NCBI GenBank assembly: GCA_947502635.1
Contig: CANNAN010000017.1
Coordinates: forward strand, 1-64,000
Direction of reading: 5' to 3'
Length of the DNA stretch: 64,000 bases
Source of the DNA: an uncultured Flavobacteriaceae bacterium
GTDB lineage: Bacteria; Bacteroidota; Bacteroidia; Flavobacteriales; Flavobacteriaceae
This document shows positions 28,860 through 37,203 of this stretch, piece by piece. Under the pieces are notes generated by a model. It had not been told where the DNA came from, searched no databases, and worked only from the letters and a program-made list of their open reading frames with translations. Within the stretch, counting starts at the first letter, position 1, and every line of letters begins with the position of its first letter. The position numbers were made by a program, and so were the translations under genes.

Positions 28860-28934
28860 GCCTATAGTTTTAAATAAATTCTAGAGAAGAATTAGTATTT
28901 TGCGCGAATTCTATTTTAACCTCTTTTTTTATTT

Positions 28935-29894
28935 ATGAAGCTTAAATTGTTTGTTTTCGTTTTTCCAATTGCTTTTATATTTTCATGTGCAAACACAGAT
29001 AATATGCAATATCCTTTACACGAAAAAAGGGTTTTAATCCTTGGGAACAGTATCACTCAAGATGGAAAGTATGTAGATTTTATAGAATATTATTTACGTA
29101 AAAATTACCCAGAAAAAAACCTAGATATTATAAGTTTAGGACTCTCTAGTGAGACGGTTTCAGGTAATTCTGAACCTAGTCACTCATTTCCAAGACCAAA
29201 CGTGCACACCCGTTTAGATCGTGCACTAGATTCTATAAAGCCAGAATTAGTGCTTGCCTGTTATGGAATGAATGATGGCATTTTTTCTGCAAATAATACT
29301 ACTAGGTTTGATGCTTACAAAAAAGGAATTTACAAGCTTAAAACAAAAGTAGAAGCCCAAGGAGCTACGTTAATTATCTTAACGCCTACCCCTTTTGATC
29401 CAGACCCTAAAAAGGAAATTGCAAATAAAAGTAAAGAAGTTATTGGTTATAAACAGCCCTATTATAAGTACAACGATGTTTTAAAGGCATATTCAAATTG
29501 GTTACTTGAGTTTAAAGATATTCAGGTTATAGACCAACACAAATATTTGGATGAAAAGCTTGTTGCTTTAAAACAACAAAATGCAGATTTTACGTTTATT
29601 CCAGATGGTGTGCACCCAAACCAAATAGGTCATTTTTATATGGCAAAAAAGATATTAAAAGATTTGTATCCTAAAATTGTAATTGGCGATCCAATTTCTG
29701 AAATAGAAAACCTTAAAGCAGATTCCTTATTTTTATTATCAAGCAAACGGCGCGCTGTTAGGTCTAATGGTTGGCTTACATATGTAGGTTATAAAAAAGA
29801 GACGGTAGTTAAATCTAATAACATAGCTTCCACCCAAGCACAGGTAAAAATATTAGATGGTAAGATTAACAAAATACAGCAAGAGAACGAGTAA
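28935..29894 (+). CDS. SGNH/GDSL-family hydrolase lipoprotein
   Basis: 319 aa. The lipoprotein signal ends in FIFSC (Cys18). SGNH block I is VLILGNSITQDGKY, block III is ACYGMNDGIF, and block V is IPDGVHPNQIGHFYMA with the catalytic Asp-His. The domain is usually an esterase or carbohydrate deacetylase. Its envelope position suggests action on polysaccharide-derived or acylated sugars; the substrate is unknown. The C-terminal 60 residues after the SGNH domain contain a helical end (AQVKILDGKINKIQQ). Confidence 0.88.
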   Translation: MKLKLFVFVFPIAFIFSCANTDNMQYPLHEKRVLILGNSITQDGKYVDFIEYYLRKNYPEKNLDIISLGLSSETVSGNSEPSHSFPRPNVHTRLDRALDSIKPELVLACYGMNDGIFSANNTTRFDAYKKGIYKLKTKVEAQGATLIILTPTPFDPDPKKEIANKSKEVIGYKQPYYKYNDVLKAYSNWLLEFKDIQVIDQHKYLDEKLVALKQQNADFTFIPDGVHPNQIGHFYMAKKILKDLYPKIVIGDPISEIENLKADSLFLLSSKRRAVRSNGWLTYVGYKKETVVKSNNIASTQAQVKILDGKINKIQQENE

Positions 29895-29898
29895 AATA

Positions 29899-30579
29899 CT
29901 AAAACGTAAGAATAGCGCCTAACGCTAACATGGTTTGATTCCCCTTAAAACGTGCATTACCCCCAGCGGTATCTAAGTTTTGATTTTCAAGTTTTTTCAA
30001 AATATTTGTAAAGCCATAAATATATTGCGCTTTAAGTTTGACGTTTTTTATACCTACCGAAGCACCTATTGCACCATTTAAATTAAATTGAGAAATATTA
30101 GCAATATCTTCTGCAGATAAATTGGTATAATTATTTATATAGTGGTTTTTTTGCGCTTTATCTTTAAATTCTAAGCTGCTGTTATATTGCAGCATAGGTC
30201 CTAAATCTATAGTAAAATGATTCGGGATTATTTTTATATGTCCTAAAAAAACCAATTGAGCGGCAAACATTTTATACTCAATAAATGTTTCTTCAGTACT
30301 AGCAATAGTAGGTCTTCCTAAAATTTCAAGATTACTTTCAGATAATTGCAGACCAAAACTTACGTTGTAAAATTTATGAGGCACATCGACAGTTGCTAAT
30401 ATGCCACCTAAAAAACCATCGCCTTGTTTAGTAACAAAGTTATTGGTAGTAATATCAAACTTGGTAATAGCACCAGTAACACCAAAGCCATTAGATATTC
30501 TATAATTTCCTCTTTGTGCAAAATTTGTTGTAACAAAACAGGTTGTTATTACTACTAATAAGAGAAGTTGTTTTTTCAT
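29899..30579 (-). CDS. Outer-membrane beta-barrel protein
   Basis: 226 aa. A signal peptide (cleaved near TNFAQR) is followed by alternating amphipathic strands and glycine-rich turns (GFGVTGAITKFDI, LNGAIGASVGIKNVKLKAQYIYGF) and a terminal ALGAILTF ending in Phe, the Bam recognition type. It is a small PorT/OmpW-like porin fold; function unknown. It is convergent with the SGNH gene (4-bp gap). Confidence 0.8.
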   Translation of the reverse strand: MKKQLLLLVVITTCFVTTNFAQRGNYRISNGFGVTGAITKFDITTNNFVTKQGDGFLGGILATVDVPHKFYNVSFGLQLSESNLEILGRPTIASTEETFIEYKMFAAQLVFLGHIKIIPNHFTIDLGPMLQYNSSLEFKDKAQKNHYINNYTNLSAEDIANISQFNLNGAIGASVGIKNVKLKAQYIYGFTNILKKLENQNLDTAGGNARFKGNQTMLALGAILTF

Positions 30580-30601
30580 ACTATTTTTAGGGATAAGTGT
30601 G

Positions 30602-30609
30602 CAAATATA
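30602..30609 (-). promoter_or_regulatory. -7 element for the beta-barrel gene
   Basis: On the minus strand the sequence TATATTTG matches TAnnTTTG exactly, 23 bases before the start at 30579. It stands in the divergent gap shared with the SPFH gene. Confidence 0.45.
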
Positions 30610-30658
30610 ACTTAATTTAGTAATTCGTTATTTTCTAACTATTTTAATATAAATACTC

Positions 30659-31588
30659 ATGAATTATTTCCTCATTCCCATTGTCGTATTCGGATTAATA
30701 ATATTAATCTCGTCATTCTTTATTGTTAAGCAGCAAACCGCGGCTATTATAGAACGTTTTGGTAGATTTAATAGTATTCGTCAATCAGGCTTACAACTTA
30801 AAATTCCATTAGTAGATAGAATTGCAGGCAGATTAAGTTTAAAAATTCAACAACTAGATGTTATTGTAGAAACAAAAACTAAAGATGATGTATTTGTACG
30901 TCTAAAAGTATCTGTACAATATAAAGTCATTAAAACCAAGGTTGAAGATGCTTTTTATAAATTAGATTATCCACATGATCAAATTACAAGTTACGTGTTT
31001 GATGTGGTACGTGCCGAAGTACCAAAAATGATTTTAGATGATGTTTTCTTAAAAAAAGATGATATTGCAATCGCAGTAAAATCTGAATTGAATGAAGCCA
31101 TGCAAGATTATGGTTACGATATTATTAAAACATTAGTAACAGATATAGATCCAGATGCTCAAGTAAAAGAAGCCATGAATAGAATTAATGCTGCAGATAG
31201 AGAAAAAACGGCTGCACAATATGAAGGAGATGCAGCTCGTATTTTAATAGTAGAAAAAGCAAAAGCAGAAGCAGAAAGCAAGCGCTTACAAGGTCAAGGT
31301 ATTGCAGACCAACGCCGTGAAATTGCGCGTGGTTTAGAGGAGTCTGTAGAAGTACTTAACAAAGTTGGTATTAACTCGCAAGAAGCATCGGCACTTATAG
31401 TAGTAACACAACATTATGATACGTTACAGGCTATAGGGCAAGAAACCAATAGTAACTTAATTTTATTGCCTAATTCACCACAGGCAGGAAGCCAAATGTT
31501 GAATGATATGGTGGCTAGTTTTACAGCTAGTAATCAAATTGGTGAGGCTATGAAAAATAATAAAAAAGACAAAAATAAAAATGAATAA
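30659..31588 (+). CDS. SPFH/band 7-domain membrane protein
   Basis: 309 aa. An N-terminal membrane anchor (residues 3-24) precedes an SPFH domain (about 25-200: AAIIERFGRFNSIRQSGLQLKIP, then KVSVQYKV) and a charged helical region rich in Ala-Glu (AARILIVEKAKAEAESKR), as in stomatin/slipin/flotillin proteins. Such proteins form membrane microdomain scaffolds, often with proteases. No NfeD partner is adjacent. The following secreted-protein gene overlaps by 8 bases. Confidence 0.9.
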   Translation: MNYFLIPIVVFGLIILISSFFIVKQQTAAIIERFGRFNSIRQSGLQLKIPLVDRIAGRLSLKIQQLDVIVETKTKDDVFVRLKVSVQYKVIKTKVEDAFYKLDYPHDQITSYVFDVVRAEVPKMILDDVFLKKDDIAIAVKSELNEAMQDYGYDIIKTLVTDIDPDAQVKEAMNRINAADREKTAAQYEGDAARILIVEKAKAEAESKRLQGQGIADQRREIARGLEESVEVLNKVGINSQEASALIVVTQHYDTLQAIGQETNSNLILLPNSPQAGSQMLNDMVASFTASNQIGEAMKNNKKDKNKNE

Positions 31589-32108
31589 AGTAAGCACAAC
31601 TATTTTAATGCTACTACTATTTTGTGGTAGCATTTCTTTTGCTCAATCTACCGAAGAATTAAAGGCATCCGCCCTTAGAGACGCTAAAATAGCTTCTCAA
31701 GCAACTCTTAAAATGGAGTTTGGTAAACTTTTAAAATATACTTACCCTAAAATTATGGAACTTATGGGAGGTAAAGAAAAAGCTATTGAGTTACTAAATA
31801 CTACGTTTAGCACGATGAAAGAAAATGGGTTTGTTTTTGAAAAGGCCGATATTTTAGGGGTTTCAGATGTTGTTTTTGAAGATGATCAATACCGTTGTTA
31901 TATTGAAGGGTTCAATCAAATGGTTATGGACGGCAAGCGAATAAAATCTAAAAGTTATTTATTTGGAGTTTATAATAGCGAAGCAAAATTTTGGTATTTC
32001 CTTGAAGCTAAACAATTAAAAAATGAAGCCATGATTAATATGGTATTTCCAAATTTTAAAACAAGCTTGAAGATTCCCGATGATGAAATAACTACCGAAG
32101 ATATTTAA
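31581..32108 (+). CDS. Secreted hypothetical protein downstream of SPFH gene
   Basis: 175 aa with a clear signal peptide (cleaved near ISFAQS). The mature sequence (FGKLLKYTYPKIMELMGGKEKAIELL, FGVYNSEAKFWYFLEAKQL) looks like a small periplasmic cone-shaped fold of the NTF2-like type, but I cannot assign it. The 8-base overlap with the SPFH gene implies co-translation. Confidence 0.75.
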   Translation: MNKVSTTILMLLLFCGSISFAQSTEELKASALRDAKIASQATLKMEFGKLLKYTYPKIMELMGGKEKAIELLNTTFSTMKENGFVFEKADILGVSDVVFEDDQYRCYIEGFNQMVMDGKRIKSKSYLFGVYNSEAKFWYFLEAKQLKNEAMINMVFPNFKTSLKIPDDEITTEDI

Positions 32109-32271
32109 TATATAAAAGAGGTCTAATTTGTTCTTTCTTAGAAGGCAGGGAATCTCTATATACTTATATCTATAAAGATTAAAAATCAGAAATAACAGGT
32201 TGTGTTTATAGGACGATGTACAGAGAATAAAACAGTATTAGATTCTTCAGTTGTTTCTACTTCAGAATGAC

Positions 32272-32318
32272 ACAAAAAATAGAGCCAAGACATGAGAAGA
32301 TTGAGAAGTCTTGGCTCT
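32272..32318 (-). terminator. Strong rho-independent terminator
   Basis: AGAGCCAAGAC (32281-32291) pairs perfectly with GTCTTGGCTCT (32308-32318). Read on the minus strand it is followed by six T residues. It begins inside the stop codon of the gene ending at 32317, and it could also stop plus-strand read-through from the SPFH operon. Confidence 0.8.
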
Positions 32319-32649
32319 AGTTATCAACACATAGCACCTTATTTGCTTTAATACACTGTTCTATATTTTCAATAATCATAGTTGGAGGGATTAATTCTCT
32401 ATTATTAAAATGTATAGCAGGAAACGACTTAAAGAATGCGTTGAACTCTTCTTTTAATAAAAGATGTGTCCCCGTGTTATAATTTGTATTTGCACTAATA
32501 ATTCCAACAATTTTCAATCCCGTTTTACAATGTTTTTTAACAGCATTTGTTAATTCTGTTTTATCCAGCAATACCTTTAACATAGCTATAAGGGCATAGT
32601 GAGGTAGTATAAAACTATCTGGAAACACATAGGTTTCTGTTTTTTCCAT
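32317..32649 (-). CDS. Hypothetical small cytoplasmic protein
   Basis: 110 aa with no signal or membrane segment. The N-terminus (ETYVFPDSFILPHYALIAMLKVLLDKTELTNAV) and end (ENIEQCIKANKVLCVDN) show no known motif. The immediate terminator supports it as a real transcription unit. Function unknown. Confidence 0.6.
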   Translation of the reverse strand: MEKTETYVFPDSFILPHYALIAMLKVLLDKTELTNAVKKHCKTGLKIVGIISANTNYNTGTHLLLKEEFNAFFKSFPAIHFNNRELIPPTMIIENIEQCIKANKVLCVDN

Positions 32650-32747
32650 GGCAATAAATATTACGTTTTTTTAATTAGTAAAATTTAAAGTTTGGTTGTC
32701 TAAAAAATGAGATAAGCACCTTATTATATCCTATAATATATGGAAAC

Positions 32748-32920
32748 AAAAAAGGGGCGAAACTCAACTTACCGCTATTGAGGCACTGGTATACCTATGC
32801 ACGAATAAGTTAACCCACACCCAAAGACGCGAGCATCTTACTTATCATCCCATGCATTAAAAATTACCAGTTTTCGATAGTGAGACTCAAAGCGAATGCT
32901 TCATATATTTTATTTGAAGA
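32748..32920 (-). ncRNA. Structured small RNA, 6S-like candidate
   Basis: About 173 nt that form one elongated hairpin. Nested pairs are CTCA 32763-32766/TGAG 32881-32884, CTATTGA 32775-32781/TCGATAG 32874-32880 (one G-U), ACTGGTA 32785-32791/TACCAGT 32865-32871, ATGCA 32797-32801/TGCAT 32853-32857 and ATAAGT 32805-32810/ACTTAT 32840-32845, with internal bulges. On the minus strand a TAATTTTG -7 element (complement of 32925-32932) precedes it, and CCCC followed by seven T ends it. Size and shape fit 6S RNA, which binds RNA polymerase. The family assignment is inference, and the opposite strand would fold similarly. It is more GC-rich than its surroundings. Confidence 0.5.
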
Positions 32921-33035
32921 ATCGCAAAATTACAGATCTTTTTATTAAAAAGATTCCGTATATATACAAATATATGAACTTCAACGACTTATAAGTAGTT
33001 AAAAAGGATGATTTTTATTTTTTTTTTTACACCTT

Positions 33036-33320
33036 ATGAAAGATGATCAGTTACTTCAATTTAAAACATCTATAATTTTAGTATTAAAAGAGCTTCGTAA
33101 ACAAAAAAAAGTTTCGCAAGCAGACGTTAACACTGATATACTTGAAAAGACTGGTTTTACTCATAATATGGGTAGAAATGAAGTTGATGGTAATTTTACA
33201 ATGGAAACTTTACATACTTACTGTAAATACTTCAATATTTCGACTGTTGATTTCTTCAAAAAAGTTAATAAAATAAGCTCGGAAGAAATTCAAAACTTCT
33301 TAAAAAAGAAGAGGCGATAG
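33036..33320 (+). CDS. Small XRE-like HTH protein
   Basis: 94 aa. Residues about 10-70 fit an XRE/HTH-3 domain (VLKELRKQKKVSQADVNTDIL ... NFTMETLHTYCKYFNISTVDFF), with the family's LxxYCKYFNIS ending. It is a probable DNA-binding regulator. It stands just upstream of the effector island and is the only regulator near it; a role there is possible but unproven. Confidence 0.7.
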   Translation: MKDDQLLQFKTSIILVLKELRKQKKVSQADVNTDILEKTGFTHNMGRNEVDGNFTMETLHTYCKYFNISTVDFFKKVNKISSEEIQNFLKKKRR

Positions 33321-33360
33321 AAAATAAATTATCCAACACTTTAGTATACATAATCTTACA

Positions 33361-33617
33361 CTTTTTAAGGCATCACTCAAATAAAATAGACATAATACAC
33401 TCATTATAGAAAGTTATTTTCATTCTATTAAAAAGCAGCTAGAATTGTAAGAATATTTTTTAGATTTACAAGAATATGATGGATATATGTATAGCAGTAC
33501 ACTTACAAAAACATTAAGCCAATCATAGAAAAATTGAATTTAAGAAAATGAGTGTAAAAGCAAAATTAATAATAGACGAAAAGGAAATAAACGTACTCTG
33601 GTTTACTTTTGGTTTTA
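33361..33617 (+). repeat. Island leader repeat, copy 1
   Basis: A leader of about 190 bp plus the first 23 codons of the TssD gene. It is nearly identical to 40223-40478 and similar to 37096-37203. It contains GACATAATACACTCAT, the GAAAG/TTTCATTC hairpin-like block and a conserved TAGATTTACA element that could be the -7 box. It precedes both TssD copies, so it is likely their promoter and leader. Confidence 0.75.
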
Positions 33618-35279
33618 ATCAGGGTGCAGATGCAACGAGGAGGCCTTCTCAAAAATCAGTATTTGCAGGGCTTAAACTAATTATTGAAACTAGAAAAGAT
33701 TTAAACCTTGCCGATTGGTCTTTTGCTACCCAATGAAACCAAACAGATAGAATTACATATTTACCCAGTTATTATGGGTGGTAAAACGCGTAAATTATAC
33801 TTCTATGATTGTCATCTTGTTAATTGGATAAATGATTTTTCATCTACAGATAATCAGCCAATGAGTGAAACTTTAAATATTACAGCTGCTGGTGTTAAAG
33901 ATTCTAATTTTAGTACAGAATATTCAGCTTATTGGAGGGAAACTTTTTCTAATGATAATATTGAAGCCACAACACGAGAAGAAACTGAGGAAGAAGAAAT
34001 AGATTTAAAATTTATAGCAAAACTAGAAAAACCAGATGGTTATAAAGGAGAATTTGGTTTCGATTGGATGCGAGATAATTACAAAACTATATGCGAAGAT
34101 TATAATAAACTTAAAAAAGAATATACACCTATAACAATACACAATCAAGAATATTTTATGCCTTGGTTAAGTATGTTTCCTAAACAAAAAAATGTAAAAC
34201 TAAAATTAGTAATTACAGAAATAGAAGGCATCTCAAAAGAAACAGACATTATAAAACTTTTACCTAAAAGTGGAATGAAATTTGAGCCTAACGAATTCAA
34301 AGTATCAGAAGCTAATGGCAAAGAAATAACTGTAATTTGTGAATCGCCTTTAAGCAAAAATATTGTAATTTCTCTAGTTGACAAAGACGATGAAGAAGTT
34401 GGTAAACTAAATGTTTTTAAAAATGCAAATCACGGGCAACTTAAATTTAACATTACGCCTGTACGTATTTTAAGAGGTGTATCACAACAAAGTGATAAAA
34501 ATGCTATCGAAAATAGGATAAACCATTCTCAAGGTTTTGGAGATAAAAGCAAAGATATAAATGGAGATTTACAAAATTTACAAGACTATTTAAATACGCA
34601 ATCTTTAAATCAAGCTTTATTACAATGTAGTATTGGCAAGGTTCATGATATTATTATAGATGAAGATAAGTGGATAGCAGATGATTTAATTGTAGATGAA
34701 GGTTGTGCTTTTAAAGGAAGTTTATTAGATAAATTTGAAGATGAGTTTAAAAAGCAACATCCAAATGCTTTTAAAAATAGAGGAATCACAGTATTCCTTT
34801 CTCCATTAGAAAATATTCGAAATGATGGAAAAGAAGGAGCAGGAGGTTATGGGGATTTAGGAGATGTTGATTCTAAAAACTTAGCAATATTTGAAACGAA
34901 TCTTTGGAACAAAGAATCTTTTGCCCACGAGATTGCGCATGTGGCTGGTTTGGAACATTCGTTTAAAGAGGTAGATGATATATATAATGATGCAGAAACA
35001 TTAGATAATCATAATACTTTCATCAAACAAGTTGATGAAAATTTAGATTCTATGCTAGAAAACAAATATCTAAAAAAGGATATTCTAGAATTTTGGGAGG
35101 AACATAGGGACAATTATAGAAAGATAAGAAGTTTATTGAATGTTTATTACAGGAATCTCCATAAGTTTAAACAAGGTAAGACAGATAATTTTATGGATTA
35201 CCATAATACAAAAGAAGTTTTCTGGAAATTTCAATGGAAAGCATTACAAGATGATATTTTAAAATTTTATAAAGCTTAG
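33548..35279 (+). pseudogene. tssD: Hcp/TssD tube protein fused to zinc-metallopeptidase effector, one-base frameshift
   Basis: The first frame (MSVKAKLIIDEKEINVLWFTFGFNQ ... LADWSFA) resembles Bacteroidota TssD/Hcp, the T6SS tube subunit, but stops at 33734-33736. The next frame continues the same fold (NETKQIELHIYP, then GGKTRKLYFYDCHLVNWIND and MSETLNITAAGVKDS) without a gap. The paralogous copy at 40480 reads GCTCCCAATG where this copy reads GCTACCCAATG, so one extra A at 33728 splits the gene. Repaired, it would encode about 577 aa: TssD (1-130), a linker/adapter (about 150-330) and a C-terminal peptidase. Such evolved Hcp proteins carry effectors to target cells. A sequencing error is possible. 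Confidence 0.75.
33738..35279 (+). CDS. C-terminal frame: TssD remainder, adapter and HExxHxxGxxH peptidase
   Basis: The open frame after the frameshift has no ATG until 33774. The adapter region contains GEFGFDWMRDNYKTICEDY, EYFMPWLSMFPKQ and NEFKVSEANGKEITV. I believe this phrase recurs in Bacteroidota T6SS cargo. The peptidase site HEIAHVAGLEH is at 34926-34958 and a Met-turn-like FMDYH at about 35190-35204, as in metzincin-type zinc proteases. The end FWKFQWKALQDDILKFYKA is also found as a detached remnant at 36125. The substrate is unknown, probably a periplasmic or envelope protein of the target. The stop is 3 bases before the candidate immunity gene. Confidence 0.75.
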   Translation, partial: TKQIELHIYPVIMGGKTRKLYFYDCHLVNWINDFSSTDNQPMSETLNITAAGVKDSNFSTEYSAYWRETFSNDNIEATTREETEEEEIDLKFIAKLEKPDGYKGEFGFDWMRDNYKTICEDYNKLKKEYTPITIHNQEYFMPWLSMFPKQKNVKLKLVITEIEGISKETDIIKLLPKSGMKFEPNEFKVSEANGKEITVICESPLSKNIVISLVDKDDEEVGKLNVFKNANHGQLKFNITPVRILRGVSQQSDKNAIENRINHSQGFGDKSKDINGDLQNLQDYLNTQSLNQALLQCSIGKVHDIIIDEDKWIADDLIVDEGCAFKGSLLDKFEDEFKKQHPNAFKNRGITVFLSPLENIRNDGKEGAGGYGDLGDVDSKNLAIFETNLWNKESFAHEIAHVAGLEHSFKEVDDIYNDAETLDNHNTFIKQVDENLDSMLENKYLKKDILEFWEEHRDNYRKIRSLLNVYYRNLHKFKQGKTDNFMDYHNTKEVFWKFQWKALQDDILKFYKA

Positions 35280-35282
35280 AAG

Positions 35283-35858
35283 ATGGAAAAAATATTTTTT
35301 TTATTGTCAATTATAACAATTTCAGTTTATGCTCAAAAGAAAGAGCTACCGCATTCAATGATTACAAAACCGATGAATAGCGATTGGATTAATTATTTAA
35401 ATAATAATGGTAAAACCATTTATAGTTCCAAATTAAACAATACTTCTTTAAATGGGAAGTACATAATTAATGAAACAAAATTAAACACAAATACAGATAT
35501 AGTCAATTCTTATTACAATACTGGTTATAAGTTTATTGGCTCTTTTATAAGAGGCTATAAAAATGGTTTATGGAAAACTTCATATAAAAACAAATTAGTA
35601 AAAACTATAAACTACAACAATGGTTTAATAGCAGGAAAATACAGAGTTTATAATACAAAAGGTGTTATACTATACAAAACTACATTTGGAACTCAAGGTA
35701 ATGGTAAATACAAAGATTTTTATTACAAAACAGGTATGCTAAAAGAAGAAGGGAATTATGAAAATGGAAAAAAAGAAGGAGAATGGTGTACATATAATCA
35801 GCAAGGTAATACTAAAGAAATAGTGTATTACAAAAACGGAACTATAATAAAAAAATAA
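35283..35858 (+). CDS. MORN/YwqK-type candidate immunity protein, copy 1
   Basis: 191 aa with a signal peptide (to about residue 18, SVYAQKK). MORN-like repeats fill the C-terminal half (GNGKYKDFYYKTGMLKEEGNYENGKKEGEW in pieces, then KEIVYYKNGTIIKK), the YwqK-like antitoxin/immunity architecture. It begins 3 bp after the effector stop. The exported location fits neutralising an envelope-acting protease. Its last 188 bases are nearly identical to the end of the next gene. Immunity is inferred from position and fold. Confidence 0.75.
   Translation: MEKIFFLLSIITISVYAQKKELPHSMITKPMNSDWINYLNNNGKTIYSSKLNNTSLNGKYIINETKLNTNTDIVNSYYNTGYKFIGSFIRGYKNGLWKTSYKNKLVKTINYNNGLIAGKYRVYNTKGVILYKTTFGTQGNGKYKDFYYKTGMLKEEGNYENGKKEGEWCTYNQQGNTKEIVYYKNGTIIKK
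35671..35858 (+). repeat. 188-bp near-identical block, copy 1
   Basis: Differs from 36623-36810 at only three positions, whereas the 5' halves of the two genes are clearly diverged. This marks recent exchange or conversion between the tandem MORN genes. Confidence 0.85.
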
Positions 35859-35966
35859 AAAGCCAGTTGCTAACACTAGCAATAGTTGTACAAGGCTATA
35901 AAAAAGAGGGTTTCTAATTTAGAGGGGTATTGTATGTCTTATTTTTGTAATAAATTTTTTCTATTT

Positions 35967-35999
35967 CCACAAGTTTTTAACTTATTATAGCGAACATAT
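35967..35999 (+). repeat. Junction repeat, copy 1
   Basis: Shares CCACAAGTTTTTAACTT and TAGCGAACATA with 42195-42230. Each copy lies directly upstream of a detached effector tail. Confidence 0.6.
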
Positions 36000-36041
36000 C
36001 TATACCTAATTAAAAAAAATTATTATTATACTTCCATATCG

Positions 36042-36181
36042 AGTGATGTAGAATGGTCTTCTCCAGCTAAAACAGGTTCATTTTATGGATATTTAATAAG
36101 AAGAAATGATGATGAAAACACTAGAAATTTCAATGGAAAGCTTTACAGGATGATATAATAAAATTCTATAAAACAAAATAA
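36042..36181 (+). pseudogene. Detached metallopeptidase-effector C-terminal remnant
   Basis: From 36125 the frame reads KFQWKALQDDIIKFYKTK before the stop at 36179-36181. This matches the final 18 residues of the effector ending at 35279 with few changes. An upstream frame, offset by one, encodes SDVEWSSPAKTGSFYGYLIRR, similar in layout to the GSFY segment of the remnant at 40550-40719. There is no start and no catalytic motif, so it is a fragment of a lost effector. It sits 2 bases before the second MORN gene. Confidence 0.7.
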
Positions 36182-36183
36182 TT

Positions 36184-36810
36184 ATGCAAATGCTATTTAG
36201 GTTTTTAATATTACTAATAGTTTGTAATGTTTATTCTCAAAAACAAGACTTTGTTCCTGTTAAACCTATTAGGTCTTATCAAATAAAGATTGAAAACTTG
36301 AATGGTAGGCATCTTCATTTATACAATGATGAAGAGAATATTGCTTTAACAGGAAAGTATGAGATTACATTTTTCTTTTTAGATAATTCTAAAAAGGATA
36401 GTTTAATAAGTGATAATGGAATAATAAGAAAAACCTTACATCATGATGCAAAATATAGTAGATATTCAAGGTTAAATATCAATACGATCGGAAAATTTAT
36501 CAAAGGTTATAAAAATGACTCATGGAAAACATTATACAAAAATAAAATAGTTAAAACCGAAAACTGGAAAAATGGATTAATTAAAGGAAAATACTGTGTT
36601 TATAATGCTTCTGGGAGTATTTTATACAAAACTACATTTGGAACTCAAGGTAATGGTAAATACAAAGATTTTTATTACAAAACAGGTATGCTAAAAGAAG
36701 AAGGGAATTATGAAAATGGGAAAAAAGAAGGAGAATGGTGTACATATAATAAGCAAGGTAATACTAAAGAAATAGTGTATTACAAAAACGGAACTGTAAT
36801 AAAAAAATAA
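36184..36810 (+). CDS. MORN/YwqK-type candidate immunity protein, copy 2
   Basis: 208 aa with a signal peptide (to about residue 20, VYSQKQ). The N-terminal half differs from copy 1 while the C-terminal MORN region is almost identical, ending KEIVYYKNGTVIKK. It follows an effector remnant by 2 bp, so it looks like an orphan immunity gene kept after loss of its toxin. The shared 3' block suggests gene conversion with the upstream copy. Confidence 0.75.
   Translation: MQMLFRFLILLIVCNVYSQKQDFVPVKPIRSYQIKIENLNGRHLHLYNDEENIALTGKYEITFFFLDNSKKDSLISDNGIIRKTLHHDAKYSRYSRLNINTIGKFIKGYKNDSWKTLYKNKIVKTENWKNGLIKGKYCVYNASGSILYKTTFGTQGNGKYKDFYYKTGMLKEEGNYENGKKEGEWCTYNKQGNTKEIVYYKNGTVIKK
36623..36810 (+). 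repeat. 188-bp near-identical block, copy 2
   Basis: Second member of the 188-bp block; three substitutions relative to 35671-35858, two of them silent or conservative. Confidence 0.85.
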
Positions 36811-37068
36811 AACCCCGCTCCCACAGTTTGCAATTGGTGGCACGAAACAAATAACTATATATTTTGCTACTGAACTATTGAGACTCATAAGTGATGAGCA
36901 TCCAAATTATTTAATTTTAAATACCAAAAACGCAAAGGCTATTCTATCCCTAAAACAATTTCTTAACTTGTTTTTTTCTTACCCTTTCTCCATTTATAAG
37001 AATATGATGGATAAATATGTGCTAGTGGGCATATATCCTCGTTATCATCAATTTCCATATATAAAACA

Positions 37069-37098
37069 TTTATTCGGTACAAATTTGAGCCGAATAAA
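37069..37098. terminator. Hairpin at end of MORN gene region
   Basis: TTTATTCGG and CCGAATAAA form a perfect 9-bp stem around a 12-base loop. It overlaps the beginning of leader-repeat copy 3. There is no long T run, so it may be a recombination hairpin rather than a terminator. The rest of the 36811-37095 gap holds no credible gene. Confidence 0.4.
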
Positions 37099-37203
37099 TA
37101 GACATAATACACTCATTGTAGAAAGTTGTTTTCATTCCATAAAAACCGCTAGATTGTAAGAATATTTTCTAAATTTACAGAAATATAATGGATAGATGTT
37201 TAC
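37096..37203 (+). repeat. Island leader repeat, copy 3 (degenerate)
   Basis: Shares ATAGACATAATACACTCATT, the GAAAG...TTTCATTCC block and the TTGTAAGAATATTTT/TTTACA element with copies 1 and 2. No TssD frame follows it; the sequence breaks off near 37203 and a short non-TssD stretch leads to a lipoprotein gene. Confidence 0.65.

Noticed and set aside
32748-32920. tmRNA or SRP RNA at the structured RNA locus
   Set aside because: No tag-peptide frame or tRNA-like acceptor for tmRNA, and no GGAAGCAGCC-type loop for SRP RNA.
36878-37159. 93-codon plus-strand ORF
   Set aside because: It spans a hairpin and the leader repeat, has no signal or motif, and its end is set by repeat sequence.
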